64,000 nucleotides of DNA. It comes from Rhizobium freirei PRF 81. GTDB taxonomy: Bacteria; Pseudomonadota; Alphaproteobacteria; Rhizobiales; Rhizobiaceae. The notes beneath the pieces were generated by a model, which had not been told where the DNA came from, made no database searches, and worked only from the letters and a program-made list of their open reading frames with translations. The translations under genes were made by a program, and so were the position numbers. The stretch covers positions 124,001 to 188,000 of the forward strand of contig NZ_AQHN01000011.1 of NCBI RefSeq assembly GCF_000359745.1, written 5' to 3'. This document shows, one piece after another, positions 18,192 through 26,665 of this stretch (within the stretch, counting starts at the first letter, position 1; every line of letters starts with the position of its first letter).

Positions 18192-18836
18192 TTACTTGCT
18201 GGTCGACGACGTCGTCATGCTGTCGGTCGCCGGCATGGTTGTCGTTCCTTCCAAACGTGCCGCCTTTTCCGAAGCCTGCATCATAAGCGTCTTGAACTCG
18301 GGCGCCGATTTCAGCGTGGCGGCCGTTTCGGTTGTCGTCAGCTTGATTGTGCCATCCTGTGCATTCTGGGTGGCGTTGATCTTGGTGAACGGCACGGCGA
18401 CATTCTTCTGGCCGAGGCCGAGGAAGCCGCCGACGCCGACCACGGCTGCGATAACACCGCCCTGCTTCTGCAGGATCAGGTCGTTGATGCTGCCGATGCT
18501 CTCATTCTGACCATTATAGACCGACTGGCCCATATAGGTCCTGGCACTGATCTGATCCGCAGACTGCGTGGTCAGGTAGCCGCCGGCCTGCTCGGTGCCC
18601 GTTGCGCCCGGCGTCTTTGTCGGAGCGGGGGCCTGAGCCTTGGTTTGCGGCGCCGGACTATCCGGCTTTGCGGCGCCGGGCGTTGCCGGAGCGGATTGCG
18701 TCAACGGCGCATTGCCGCTGTTACCTGTACCGCCGTTCGACGGCTGCTGTGTCTGTGCGAAAGCCATTGGCGAGAGCACGGATGCAGCGGCAAAGATTGC
18801 GCCTGCAGCGACGGAGGTGAAGAGTTTCCCAGTCAT
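18192..18836 (-). CDS. Secreted PRC-barrel domain protein
   Basis: A 214-residue protein with an N-terminal signal peptide (MTGKLFTSVAAGAIFAAASV, cleavage after AFA). A Gln/Pro/Ala-rich linker follows, then a PRC-barrel region (about 100-180) with NESIGSINDLILQ and a GxxGLGQKNVAVPF segment. Such proteins are periplasmic; the barrel probably binds ligands or proteins, but no specific role is known. The ATG at 18836 has AGGTAGG upstream and starts directly at the signal peptide; longer frames add non-signal residues. It is convergent with the GGDEF-EAL gene. Confidence 0.82.
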   Translation of the reverse strand: MTGKLFTSVAAGAIFAAASVLSPMAFAQTQQPSNGGTGNSGNAPLTQSAPATPGAAKPDSPAPQTKAQAPAPTKTPGATGTEQAGGYLTTQSADQISARTYMGQSVYNGQNESIGSINDLILQKQGGVIAAVVGVGGFLGLGQKNVAVPFTKINATQNAQDGTIKLTTTETAATLKSAPEFKTLMMQASEKAARLEGTTTMPATDSMTTSSTSK

Positions 18837-19183
18837 CGTGAACCTACCTTTCATTCTGATGGGCATGCCTGGTGAAACGCATGCATACCGGTGCGAGTGG
18901 ATTTCTGGATTACTGACCAACATCGTACCGGTCGTAAGGCAAATGGCTCAGGGAAGCTTTGGTTCCGTCAAAAGTTGCAGGAGGTCGGTGTCTCAGGGTT
19001 GTAAATGGGCGTAATATTATGAAAAAACAATACGTTGATCTACCAATGCGGTCCGGAAGTTTAAACGCGGCAGCTGCGCCGAAATATGGCCGCGCCTATT
19101 TTTGCGATATATAACTTGATCGCGTCGGCGCCGTCCGCATAGCGGAAATCGCCTTCGCACCCGAGCGCGAAGGCGAAGGTCAA
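18837..19183. other. Gene-free stretch upstream of the PRC-barrel gene
   Basis: About 350 bp with no credible gene. An 8 bp stem, GCCTTCGC...GCGAAGGC, at 19151-19174 lies just after the stop of the SMP-30 gene and may end that transcript, although no T-tract follows. The AT-rich segment around 19010-19050 probably carries the PRC gene promoter, but no clear elements were identified. Confidence 0.4.
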
Positions 19184-20074
19184 TCAAAGCTTGTAGGGTG
19201 GATCGAAGACGCCACGGACGGTCGGGCCGAGTTCCAGAAGCGCACCGGCCTGCGGCTGCATGGAGCGCGCCTCGTCATCGAGCCCTTCCCAGGCGGTCGT
19301 CACTGCCAGCCGGTCGGCATTCTTGCCGATGAAGGCGGGGCAGGAGGGCTGCATGGCCGGTACGCGATAGCGTTCGATGCGCAGGCCGTCCGGGCTGTAT
19401 TTGTCGACGAAGCCGGAACCCCAGCGGGCATTCCAGATATAGCCGTCGGCGTCGCAGACCGAGCCATCGAGACCGCCGGGATCTTCCATACTGTCGACCA
19501 TGACGATCGGCTCTCCTGCCGGAAGCCCCGTCTCGGGATCGACGAGCACGCGCATGAGCTGGCTGACGCGGGTATCTGTGAAGTATCCGATGGTGCCATC
19601 GGGCGAAAAGCAGATCGAATTCGGGATGCTGATTTGGTCGAAGATCTTGGTGACCTTGCCGCCGGCCGCGACATGATAGATGGCACCGGCCTGCATTTCG
19701 GCGCGCTTGCCCATGGTGCCGATCCAGAGCGAACCGGAAATATGCGTGCGGCCGTCATTGGAGCGGTTCCCCGGCTTATCGGTCTCGATCGCCGCATAGA
19801 AGCTTAACTCGCCGCTCGCGATGTCGCGAAGGAACAGGCCTTCTTCGGTGGCGATCATCTGCCGCTCGGCATCGACGCGGGCCAGCACGCTCGCCATCAT
19901 CGGCAGCTCATGGACCTTCTTCTTGCCTGTCGGCAAGTGCAGCTCATGCAGCTCCTTGCCGAGAATGTTGAACCACCAGACGGTGTCCGTATCGGGGTCG
20001 TAGGTCGGGCCTTCTCCGAGCACGGACGAGGTGTTGCAGAGAATATTGCCCTGAAAATCATGAATATCGGTCAT
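19184..20074 (-). CDS. SMP-30/gluconolactonase family lactonase
   Basis: A 296-residue six-bladed beta-propeller hydrolase. Family landmarks are LGEGPTYD near residue 20 (metal-ligand Glu), NDGRTHISGSLWIGTM near 106-121, PNSICFSPDG near 150 and DPGGLDG near 196, which carry the divalent metal ligands. In this operon it most likely opens a sugar lactone such as galactonolactone to the aldonic acid. It is the last gene of the cluster and begins 3 bp after the dgoA stop. Confidence 0.85.
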   Translation of the reverse strand: MTDIHDFQGNILCNTSSVLGEGPTYDPDTDTVWWFNILGKELHELHLPTGKKKVHELPMMASVLARVDAERQMIATEEGLFLRDIASGELSFYAAIETDKPGNRSNDGRTHISGSLWIGTMGKRAEMQAGAIYHVAAGGKVTKIFDQISIPNSICFSPDGTIGYFTDTRVSQLMRVLVDPETGLPAGEPIVMVDSMEDPGGLDGSVCDADGYIWNARWGSGFVDKYSPDGLRIERYRVPAMQPSCPAFIGKNADRLAVTTAWEGLDDEARSMQPQAGALLELGPTVRGVFDPPYKL

Positions 20075-20077
20075 GGA

Positions 20078-20713
20078 TCAGGCTCCTATGGCGGCGTCAT
20101 AGGCGTAAATGGTGGCCTTGGCGCGTTCGGCAACCTCAGCGGTCGTCATTCCCGGCTTGTAGAGGCTGGTTCCGAGCCCGAAAGCCAGGATACCGGCCTT
20201 GGTGTAATCGGCGAAATTCTTGTCCGAAACGCCGCCGACTGCCGCGATGACAAGCTCTGGCGGCAGAACGGCGCGGATGGCTGTGATGCCGGACGCGCCG
20301 AGCACGCCGGCGGGGAAGAATTTCAGGCCGGTGGCGCCGGCGCGGGCCGCCGAAAGCGCCTCGGTTGCTGTGAAGACGCCGGGCATCGTCACCATGCCCT
20401 TGTCGCGGGCGCGGCTGATCACCGCGGGCTCGACATTCGGCGTGACCAGCAGCTTGCCGCCGGCGCCATCCAGCCTGTCCACGTCTTCCACGGTCAGGAC
20501 CGTGCCGGCGCCGATCAGGCAATCGGCAGGCGCCATCTTGGCGGCGATCTCGATCGAGCGGAAAGGTTCTGGCGAATTCAGCGGAATTTCGATGGCGCGA
20601 AAGCCGGTCTCGATCAGCGCGCCGACGATGTCTGCGGTTTCCTCTGGCTTGATGCCGCGAAGAATGGCAATGAGCGGGCGCTTCATGGGCGGGAAGGGGA
20701 TACGGGTGGTCAT
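20078..20713 (-). CDS. dgoA: 2-dehydro-3-deoxy-6-phosphogalactonate aldolase
   Basis: A 211-residue class I aldolase of the KDPG/KDPGal family that splits 2-keto-3-deoxy-6-phosphogalactonate into pyruvate and glyceraldehyde 3-phosphate. The Schiff-base Lys lies in GLKFFPAG near residue 130, with a catalytic Glu in AIEIPLNSPEP near 40-50. The start codon overlaps the dgoK stop by one base, which implies translational coupling. The neighbouring kinase favours the galactonate over the gluconate branch. Confidence 0.9.
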   Translation of the reverse strand: MTTRIPFPPMKRPLIAILRGIKPEETADIVGALIETGFRAIEIPLNSPEPFRSIEIAAKMAPADCLIGAGTVLTVEDVDRLDGAGGKLLVTPNVEPAVISRARDKGMVTMPGVFTATEALSAARAGATGLKFFPAGVLGASGITAIRAVLPPELVIAAVGGVSDKNFADYTKAGILAFGLGTSLYKPGMTTAEVAERAKATIYAYDAAIGA

Positions 20714-21645
20714 CAGTTTTTGCTTTCTTGTCTGAGCCAGATCGCTGCGGCCGCTGCGGAAAGCCCGCGGCGAACGGCGGCGTCGGCGTCGATGGTCTGG
20801 TAGGAGAGGGACAGGCTGCGGAACGCCTCTTCATAGAGCGCCTGCAGGCGGCCTGAGGCAACGAGCGTGATGGCGGCACCTTGCCCGGCGGAAGACAGGG
20901 CGCCCGCAATCTCGGCACCGATCAGCGTGCCCGAGATCAGCGCCAGCGCGCCGGCTGCCGTCGTGCCGTGGAGGAGCTGGCCTGAGCGAGCGGTGAACAG
21001 CAGATTGGTGGCGAGCTGCGGTTTCTCGAATGCAGCCTTGAGGGCCGCTTCGAAGGCCGTGGCGTCGGCGGGCATGTCGGCGGCGCCGGCAACGGCATGC
21101 GACAGGATGCTGTGCTTGGTGATGACGTCGAAGAGTTCCCCGGTCATGAAGGTGGAGAAGCCCGTTACCCGGCCGTCGACCACGCGCACCCATTTCGAAT
21201 GTGTTCCTGGCATGCAGACGATCTGCTCGCCCTTGGCATCGGCGGCAATCGCGCCGAGCAATTGCGTTTCTTCGCCGCGCATGACGTCCGGAGCGTCCTT
21301 GGCTCGCTGCGCCAGGCCCGGCAAAATGCGCACGTCGCGCGGCTGCCCGGGAACAACGACTGCGCCCGTAAGAATGGCGGCCAGCGATGTCGGCGTGTCG
21401 ATATAGCCGGCTTCGACCCAGCCCTGGCGTGCGCCCGCCATGCCACAGACGATGACGGGAAGATCCAAGGGCGCAGAGATGGCGTCCAGATGCGCCTGCA
21501 GGATCTCGGCAAAGCCGGTCTGGGCGGCCGTCGTCATGCCTTCGCCGCTTCGGCGCTCCGCCAGAATGCTGCCGTCTTCGCCGATCAGCCACAGCCGGAA
21601 ACTGCTGGTGCCCCAATCCACCGCGATGAATGCGGGTTTTGTCAT
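20713..21645 (-). CDS. dgoK: 2-dehydro-3-deoxygalactonokinase
   Basis: A 310-residue sugar kinase of the DgoK family (actin-like ATPase fold). The phosphate-1 loop FIAVDWGTSSFRLW is at residues 6-19, and CMPGTHSKWV near 148-157 is diagnostic for this family. It phosphorylates KDGal before cleavage by DgoA. It is overlapped by dgoA and preceded by the SDR dehydrogenase gene with a 22 bp gap. Confidence 0.92.
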   Translation of the reverse strand: MTKPAFIAVDWGTSSFRLWLIGEDGSILAERRSGEGMTTAAQTGFAEILQAHLDAISAPLDLPVIVCGMAGARQGWVEAGYIDTPTSLAAILTGAVVVPGQPRDVRILPGLAQRAKDAPDVMRGEETQLLGAIAADAKGEQIVCMPGTHSKWVRVVDGRVTGFSTFMTGELFDVITKHSILSHAVAGAADMPADATAFEAALKAAFEKPQLATNLLFTARSGQLLHGTTAAGALALISGTLIGAEIAGALSSAGQGAAITLVASGRLQALYEEAFRSLSLSYQTIDADAAVRRGLSAAAAAIWLRQESKN

Positions 21646-21667
21646 AGGAAATGCTCCAAATCTTTCA

Positions 21668-22438
21668 CTAGAAAATGCCGCCGTCGACGATGACCGATTG
21701 TCCCGTCATCGCGCCCGAGCAATCGGATGCAAGGAAAAGTACGGGGCCTACGAGATCCTCTGCCTTCAGCACCCGCTTGAGGCATTGCCGGTCGACGGTT
21801 TTGGCCATGCCATCCGCCGTCAGCCAGAGTTCGAGCTGTCGCTCCGTCACGATCATCCCAGGCAAGACGGCGTTGACGCGGATGTTCTCCGGGCCGAAGC
21901 GGCCGGCAAAACTCTTCGTCAGTCCGATAATGCCTGATTTCGCGGCGGCATAGGAGGATAGCGCCGGCGGGTTCATCTTGAAGACGATCGAGGAGAAATT
22001 GACGATCGCTCCGCCGCCGGCGGCCCGCATGCCGGGCGCTGCCGCCTGCGATACGAAGAAGACCTGCTTGAGATTGATCGACTGGTTGTTGTCCCAATAT
22101 TCCTCGGTCGTCGTGTCGATATCGTGCCGGTCGTCCCAGGCGGCGTTGTTGACGAGGACGCGGATCGCACCAAGATCGGATTCGACAGCCGCGACCGTGC
22201 TCTTGATCTCGCCGACATCGCGCAGATCGGCGTGGTAGAAGGAAACAGGGTGCGCCGACTGCGACGAGAGCCTCGCCGCGAGCGCCCTGCTCGGCTCTTC
22301 CGCGATGTCGATGAAGGCGACTTTTGCACCTTGCCGGGCGAAGCCTTCCACGAGTGCCGCGCCGATGCCGGAACCGCCGCCGGTGATTAGCACGGTGCGG
22401 TCCTTCAGATCGGGAAATTGCGCCTGTGTCTCAGCCAA
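21668..22438 (-). CDS. Short-chain dehydrogenase/reductase, probable sugar dehydrogenase
   Basis: A 256-residue classical SDR: the NAD(P) motif TGGGSGIG near residue 19, NNAAW near 95, catalytic Ser around 150 and YAAAK near 165-169. It is first in the operon with dgoK, dgoA and a lactonase, so oxidation of D-galactose (or a related sugar) to the lactone is the likely step. Substrate cannot be read from sequence. The promoter region upstream contains a TTCCA/TGGAA palindrome shared with the divergent IclR gene. Confidence 0.82.
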   Translation of the reverse strand: MAETQAQFPDLKDRTVLITGGGSGIGAALVEGFARQGAKVAFIDIAEEPSRALAARLSSQSAHPVSFYHADLRDVGEIKSTVAAVESDLGAIRVLVNNAAWDDRHDIDTTTEEYWDNNQSINLKQVFFVSQAAAPGMRAAGGGAIVNFSSIVFKMNPPALSSYAAAKSGIIGLTKSFAGRFGPENIRVNAVLPGMIVTERQLELWLTADGMAKTVDRQCLKRVLKAEDLVGPVLFLASDCSGAMTGQSVIVDGGIF

Positions 22439-22463
22439 GGTTTCTCCTCCCGCTTGATAAAAT

Positions 22464-22480
22464 GTTCCATTATTTGGAAC
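22464..22480. promoter_or_regulatory. Operator-like palindrome between the dgo operon and iclR
   Basis: GTTCCA-TTATT-TGGAAC is a perfect inverted repeat, and a further TGGAAT half site lies at 22495-22500. It is 26 bp upstream of the SDR start and about 90 bp upstream of the IclR gene. IclR-family proteins bind palindromes with similar TTCCA/TGGAA halves, so this is the best candidate for their operator. Confidence 0.6.
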
Positions 22481-22569
22481 AAAATTTGACTATGTGGAAT
22501 TATCGGATTACCCTTCCGTCGTGTCAAGGATAGCGTCGCTGTGCGAGCGATAAATGAAAGGGTACGGAG

Positions 22570-23373
22570 CTGAATTCGGATAGCGAAAAGGCGGATCGCC
22601 GTCGCGACCGGGAGACCGGCACGCTTGGAAAGCTCGTTGCGCTGCTCGATCTCGTTGCATTGGCAGACGGCCCGATGCGGTTCACGGATATCCTTTCGTT
22701 ATCCGATCAGCCCCGAGGGACGCTCCATCGCCAATTGTCGCATCTCGTCGAGGAGGGACTTCTGGAGGTCGACCGTGACGGACGCTATCTTATCGGCATC
22801 AGGCTTTTGAAGCTGGCCTCGCGCAGCTGGGCGCGCAACGAGTTTCGCGCTATCGCCGAGCCGCATCTGCGCCGCTTGCAGGAGTTAACCGGCGAAACCG
22901 TGCATCTCGGCGTCCTGCGGGGCTCGGAAGTCATCTATCTCGACAAGGTCGAGGGGCGGCAGTCCGTGCGCATGTACTCCCAGATCGGCAACGCCTCTCC
23001 TGCCTATTGTACGGGTGTCGGCAAGGCGGCCCTTTCCGCGCTCGATGATGCCGAACTTGCCGAGCGGATCGCCGGCTTCGAATTTCGCCCCTATACCGAG
23101 CACACGCTGCGGAGCGCCGCCGAATTGCTTGCGGATATACTCGACATCAGGGCGCGGGGCTATGCATTCGATCGGGAGGAGCACGAGAGCGGCATATGCT
23201 GCGTTGCCGCGCCGATCCGCTCCGATGGCGATCACATGCTGGCCGGTGTCTCGGTAACCGGCCCTGCCTATCGCGTCACATCGGGGAAGCTGCAGGAATG
23301 GGCACCTTTGGTATTGGCAGCAGCCGATTCGATCATGACCGACATGCGCAATCGGATGGGTCCGAAGCGATAG
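22570..23373 (+). CDS. IclR family transcriptional regulator
   Basis: About 267 residues if read from the CTG at 22570. The winged helix-turn-helix (GTLGKLVALLDLVALADGPM onward, recognition helix near RGTLHRQLSHL) is followed by the IclR effector domain with GETVHLGVLRGSEVIYLDKV and CVAAPI. There is no in-frame ATG or GTG between the stop at 22555 and the TTG at 22660. Starting at that TTG would cut off the first HTH helix, so the CTG with an ACGGAG upstream is the more plausible start. It is divergent from the dgo operon and probably represses it in the absence of a sugar-acid signal. Confidence 0.8.
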   Translation: MNSDSEKADRRRDRETGTLGKLVALLDLVALADGPMRFTDILSLSDQPRGTLHRQLSHLVEEGLLEVDRDGRYLIGIRLLKLASRSWARNEFRAIAEPHLRRLQELTGETVHLGVLRGSEVIYLDKVEGRQSVRMYSQIGNASPAYCTGVGKAALSALDDAELAERIAGFEFRPYTEHTLRSAAELLADILDIRARGYAFDREEHESGICCVAAPIRSDGDHMLAGVSVTGPAYRVTSGKLQEWAPLVLAAADSIMTDMRNRMGPKR

Positions 23374-23699
23374 CCCTGTGCCCGTTTGCCGCAGCCATCG
23401 CGCGAAATTCGACGATTTATCTCAGTTCGCGCCGAACCCTGGCAAAATTGCGTATTTAACTTAAATTTGATTATTGAGATGTGCGTAAGAACTGCCATTA
23501 TCCTCGCACGATTGCCGAGATCACAAAGGATTTGGCGGAATGGTGGGCGGACATCATAGTAATGACCATTGAAGCGGTCGGAATCCTGTAAATCTTATAT
23601 TTGCATAAACGCTGGTTATGCGGCGCCGGTACGATGGCGTCGAGAGAAAAGCCGACAGAAATTCCCTGTTTTTCCTCTTTTACATAAAGAAGACTAAAA
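23374..23699. other. Intergenic region upstream of the LuxR gene
   Basis: 326 bp without a credible gene. It contains a perfect inverted repeat at 23603-23621, listed separately, and AT-rich DNA that should hold the luxR promoter. No tRNA or other RNA gene was recognised. Confidence 0.4.
23603..23621. promoter_or_regulatory. Inverted repeat upstream of the LuxR gene
   Basis: GCATAA-ACGCTGG-TTATGC, a perfect 6 bp palindrome with a 7-base spacer (19 bp overall), about 80 bp before the luxR start. Size and position fit an autoregulatory operator. Confidence 0.4.
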
Positions 23700-24437
23700 A
23701 TGACAGCATTGATGCAGGCGGGAGCGTCTCCTCGAGGCGAAGATTTTATTGAGGAAATTGGCAGGCTGAAGACACAGTTTGATGTGTTTCGTTTCATGAA
23801 GGGGTTGACCGAAGCCTATCGTTGCCGGGCCTTCATGGTCACCAATTTGCCGCCGATCACCTCCTTCGAATTGCAGAGCAATTCGGTGATCAACAATTGG
23901 CCGGCAGAGCTTCTCTCGGCCTACGATCAGGAGGGATTGCTGCCAACCAGCCCCGTGCTGCAACGTCTGCGCCGCACGACGCTGCCCTTTGTCCATGACG
24001 TCGCGCCGGCCTCGAACCGCGACGAAAGCAGATCCCAACTCGTCGTCGCTTTGTTCGAAAAATTTCGCATGACGCGTTTCCTCTGCCTGCCCACCCATGA
24101 TGCTTCCGGCATTCGCGGCGCGGTAACCCTGGCTGGCGATCGCGAGCCCTTTTCGCCGGAAGAGATCAAGGATCTGTGCTACATTGCGATCCACGTCTTT
24201 GACCGGCTTGCGGAAATCCGCAGCATGGATGTGCGCGTCGTCGATGCGCTCACGGACCGCGAGATCGATTGCCTGAACTGGACGGCGGCGGGCAAGACCA
24301 GTGCCGAGATCGCCGAAATCCTGGCGCTCTCGGAACACACCGTCAATCACTACCTGAATCGGGCAACCAAGAAACTCGACACTGTTAACCGCACGCAAGC
24401 CGTCGCCAAGGCCTTGCGGGTGGGGCTGATCAAGTAG
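23700..24437 (+). CDS. Orphan LuxR-family regulator with autoinducer-binding-like domain
   Basis: A 245-residue protein. The N-terminal domain (about 15-160) is related to AHL-binding domains, with NWPAELLSAY matching the Trp/Tyr region. However, the position of the conserved Asp reads TSPV rather than DPV, and the conserved Trp near PF(x)W is replaced (LPFVHD). The C-terminal LuxR HTH (about 178-240) is canonical: LTDREIDCLNWTAAGKTSAEIA and SEHTVNHYLNRATKKL. No luxI-type synthase gene is nearby. It may sense a non-AHL ligand or act without one. Confidence 0.82.
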   Translation: MTALMQAGASPRGEDFIEEIGRLKTQFDVFRFMKGLTEAYRCRAFMVTNLPPITSFELQSNSVINNWPAELLSAYDQEGLLPTSPVLQRLRRTTLPFVHDVAPASNRDESRSQLVVALFEKFRMTRFLCLPTHDASGIRGAVTLAGDREPFSPEEIKDLCYIAIHVFDRLAEIRSMDVRVVDALTDREIDCLNWTAAGKTSAEIAEILALSEHTVNHYLNRATKKLDTVNRTQAVAKALRVGLIK

Positions 24438-25102
24438 CGGTCGTTCCACTCGGCAATCTCGTTAATGTCACGGTCCGCCTGGAGACGCGCTCCTTTTGCC
24501 AGCGCGGCTCGGTGATCGAGATTCGAGCAGAAGGCTGCTCGAATCTTGCACGTTGCGCACAAAATATGCAGAAGCGCCGCTCTGCGGCTGAGCGGTCGAT
24601 TGGGTCGACTGCCGCCAGATGCTTGGAATACGTTACATTTCGCTGCCTTTTGAAAAGTGGCACGCTTCCTGCTTGTTAAATTGCGGAAGTCCAGAGGGGA
24701 CTTTGATAACAGCGCCGAACAACGTGCGCGGATCAAATGACCGCCGCCGATACCCTTGCCGAAGCTCTTTTCGGCGAAAAGCATCGGCGGCGGTTGTTGC
24801 CTATTTGGCACGCTGGCCGAGATCAGTGACGTTCATTGGGCGATTTTCGCATTCTTGCCTTATTCCTCTCGGCTGCCTGCCCTATGTCCGCCCGCGAAAA
24901 CGTCCTTCCCGTTTGGGAGAGTGTTGCGGCTGGTAGGGTCATAGACCCGGCGGACCTGCCGGCCGCAACCAAGACGCCTTTTTTACGTCGGTGCCGAATT
25001 TCGTTTGGCGAAGTCCTGCCACTCCACTATCTAAGCCATAGGGATTGAGAGAGATCGCGGCCGATGCCGGGCTCTCGATGCAGCGCGCGCAGTGAGGATG
25101 GC
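24438..25102. other. 665 bp gene-poor region with a strong hairpin
   Basis: No open frame here has gene-like composition. A long stem-loop at 24741-24793 (listed separately) is the clearest structure. The DNA just before mrp must contain its promoter, but no clear elements were recognised. Candidate site for a small RNA. Confidence 0.4.
24741..24793. repeat. Two-tier hairpin in intergenic DNA
   Basis: Outer arms CCGCCGCCGAT and ATCGGCGGCGG (11 bp, perfect) enclose an inner stem GCCGAA/TTCGGC with a 6-base loop. CTT/AAG pairing next to the inner stem extends it. It is not followed by a T-tract, so a simple terminator is less likely than an RNA fold or a small palindromic element. Confidence 0.6.
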
Positions 25103-26254
25103 ATGGCAGACATCACCAAGGAACAGGTGCTGGAAACGTTGAAGACGGTTCGCGGCCCGGACCTAGAGCACAATATTGTCGAGCTCGGCATGGTGTCGGA
25201 TGTCTTCATCTCGGACGGCAAGGTGTATTTTTCCATTACCGTTCCTGCCGAGCGGGCCAAGGATCTCGAACCGATGCGGCTCGCAGCCGAGCGTGTCGTC
25301 AAGGACATGCCCGGTGTCAAAGGCGCCATGGTTGCTCTGACTGCCGACAGGAAAGCCGGCAGCCCGGCACCGCGTCCGGCTCCCCCGCAACAGGCCGCTC
25401 CCCATGCTCATGCTCATCCGCACGGCCAGCCGCAACAGCCGCGCGCCGCCAAGATCGGCGTTCCTGGCGTCGGCGCCATCATCGCCGTCGCTTCGGGCAA
25501 GGGCGGTGTCGGCAAGTCGACGACGGCGGTCAATCTTGCGCTCGGCCTGGCGGCCAATGGCCTGCGCGTCGGTATTCTCGACGCAGACATCTACGGTCCG
25601 TCGATGCCGCGCCTGCTCAAGATCTCAGGGCGCCCGACCCAGATCGATGGCCGCATCATCAACCCCATGCAGAACTACGGCTTGAAGGTCATGTCGATGG
25701 GCTTCCTCGTCGAAGAGGAAACCGCGATGATCTGGCGCGGGCCGATGGTGCAATCAGCGCTGCTGCAGATGTTGCGTGAAGTCGCCTGGGGCGAGCTTGA
25801 CGTGCTCGTCGTCGACATGCCGCCCGGCACCGGCGACGTGCAGCTCACCATGGCGCAGCAGGTGCCGCTTGCGGGCGCAGTCATCGTTTCGACGCCGCAG
25901 GATCTTGCGCTCATCGATGCGCGCAAGGGCCTGAACATGTTCCGCAAGGTCGAGGTTCCCGTCCTCGGCATCGTCGAGAACATGAGCTATTTCATCGCTC
26001 CGGACACCGGCGCCCGCTACGATATTTTCGGCCATGGCGGTGCGCGCAAGGAGGCCGAGCGGCTCGGCGTTCCCTTCCTCGGCGAAGTGCCGTTGACCAT
26101 GGGCATTCGCGAGAGCTCGGATGCCGGAACGCCGCTGGTCGCAGCCGAACCGAACGGCGTGGTCGCCGGAATCTATCGCGAGATTGCCGCCAAGGTCTGG
26201 AAGCAAATAGCCGACACGCCGCTGCGTTCTGCCCCCTCGATCGTGTTTGAATAA
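25103..26254 (+). CDS. apbC: Mrp/ApbC-type iron-sulfur cluster carrier ATPase
   Basis: A 383-residue protein. A MIP18/DUF59 domain spans about residues 1-80, followed by a His/Pro/Gln-rich linker (HAHAHPHG) and a P-loop ATPase domain with ASGKGGVGKSTTAVN near 130-145, DADIYGPSMPRLL and DMPPGTGD. These proteins carry Fe-S clusters to apoproteins. The CxxC pair found near ENMS in many Mrp proteins is absent here: the segment reads ENMSYFIAPDTG. The ATG at 25103 is preferred over an earlier one because the family starts at MAD(I)xKEQV. Confidence 0.9.
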   Translation: MADITKEQVLETLKTVRGPDLEHNIVELGMVSDVFISDGKVYFSITVPAERAKDLEPMRLAAERVVKDMPGVKGAMVALTADRKAGSPAPRPAPPQQAAPHAHAHPHGQPQQPRAAKIGVPGVGAIIAVASGKGGVGKSTTAVNLALGLAANGLRVGILDADIYGPSMPRLLKISGRPTQIDGRIINPMQNYGLKVMSMGFLVEEETAMIWRGPMVQSALLQMLREVAWGELDVLVVDMPPGTGDVQLTMAQQVPLAGAVIVSTPQDLALIDARKGLNMFRKVEVPVLGIVENMSYFIAPDTGARYDIFGHGGARKEAERLGVPFLGEVPLTMGIRESSDAGTPLVAAEPNGVVAGIYREIAAKVWKQIADTPLRSAPSIVFE

Positions 26255-26665
26255 TTCACAGCACCTTGTCTGCTTTCTGTATAGCGACGGATTGTCTTGC
26301 CTGTATCCTGTGCTATGACTTCGCCGATTTCTGAAATCTGCGGTGAAAGCGCACAGTGAAGGGGTTGTGACTTGATTCTTTGCGAGCTTTGCTGCATATG
26401 CGCCGCCGGCGTGGAGATGGTCGGTTATTTCCGATGATTGCCCTCCGCCGAATGGTGGTTCCGTTTCGTCCGGTCAGGCGGCTTCGCCAAGGCGGACGGC
26501 GGATTGGTATAGCAGCGCAGTGGAACGTGGACAGGGATTCCCGGCCGGCCCGGCGGGATAAGACCGGGGTTTTATGAGCTTTTTTCGTTGGCCATTGTTG
26601 GGATCGCGGCAGGCGTGCGCAACGCGCTTTGAACGTAGCTCCGTCTCCGCTGCAGGAGCACGCAG
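26255..26665. other. 411 bp leader region upstream of corA
   Basis: No credible gene. TTGTCT and TATGAC with a 16-base spacer near 26294-26321 could be a promoter, which would give a leader of more than 300 bases before corA. GC-rich inverted segments around 26540-26575 could fold. No known Mg2+ riboswitch (mgtA or ykoK type) was recognised by eye. Confidence 0.35.

Noticed and set aside
24836..25048. 70-codon frame before mrp
   Set aside because: No ribosome site, no recognisable motif and overlapped by an equally open frame.
26380..26577. 65-codon frame before corA
   Set aside because: Arg-rich random-like composition and no ribosome site; probably chance.
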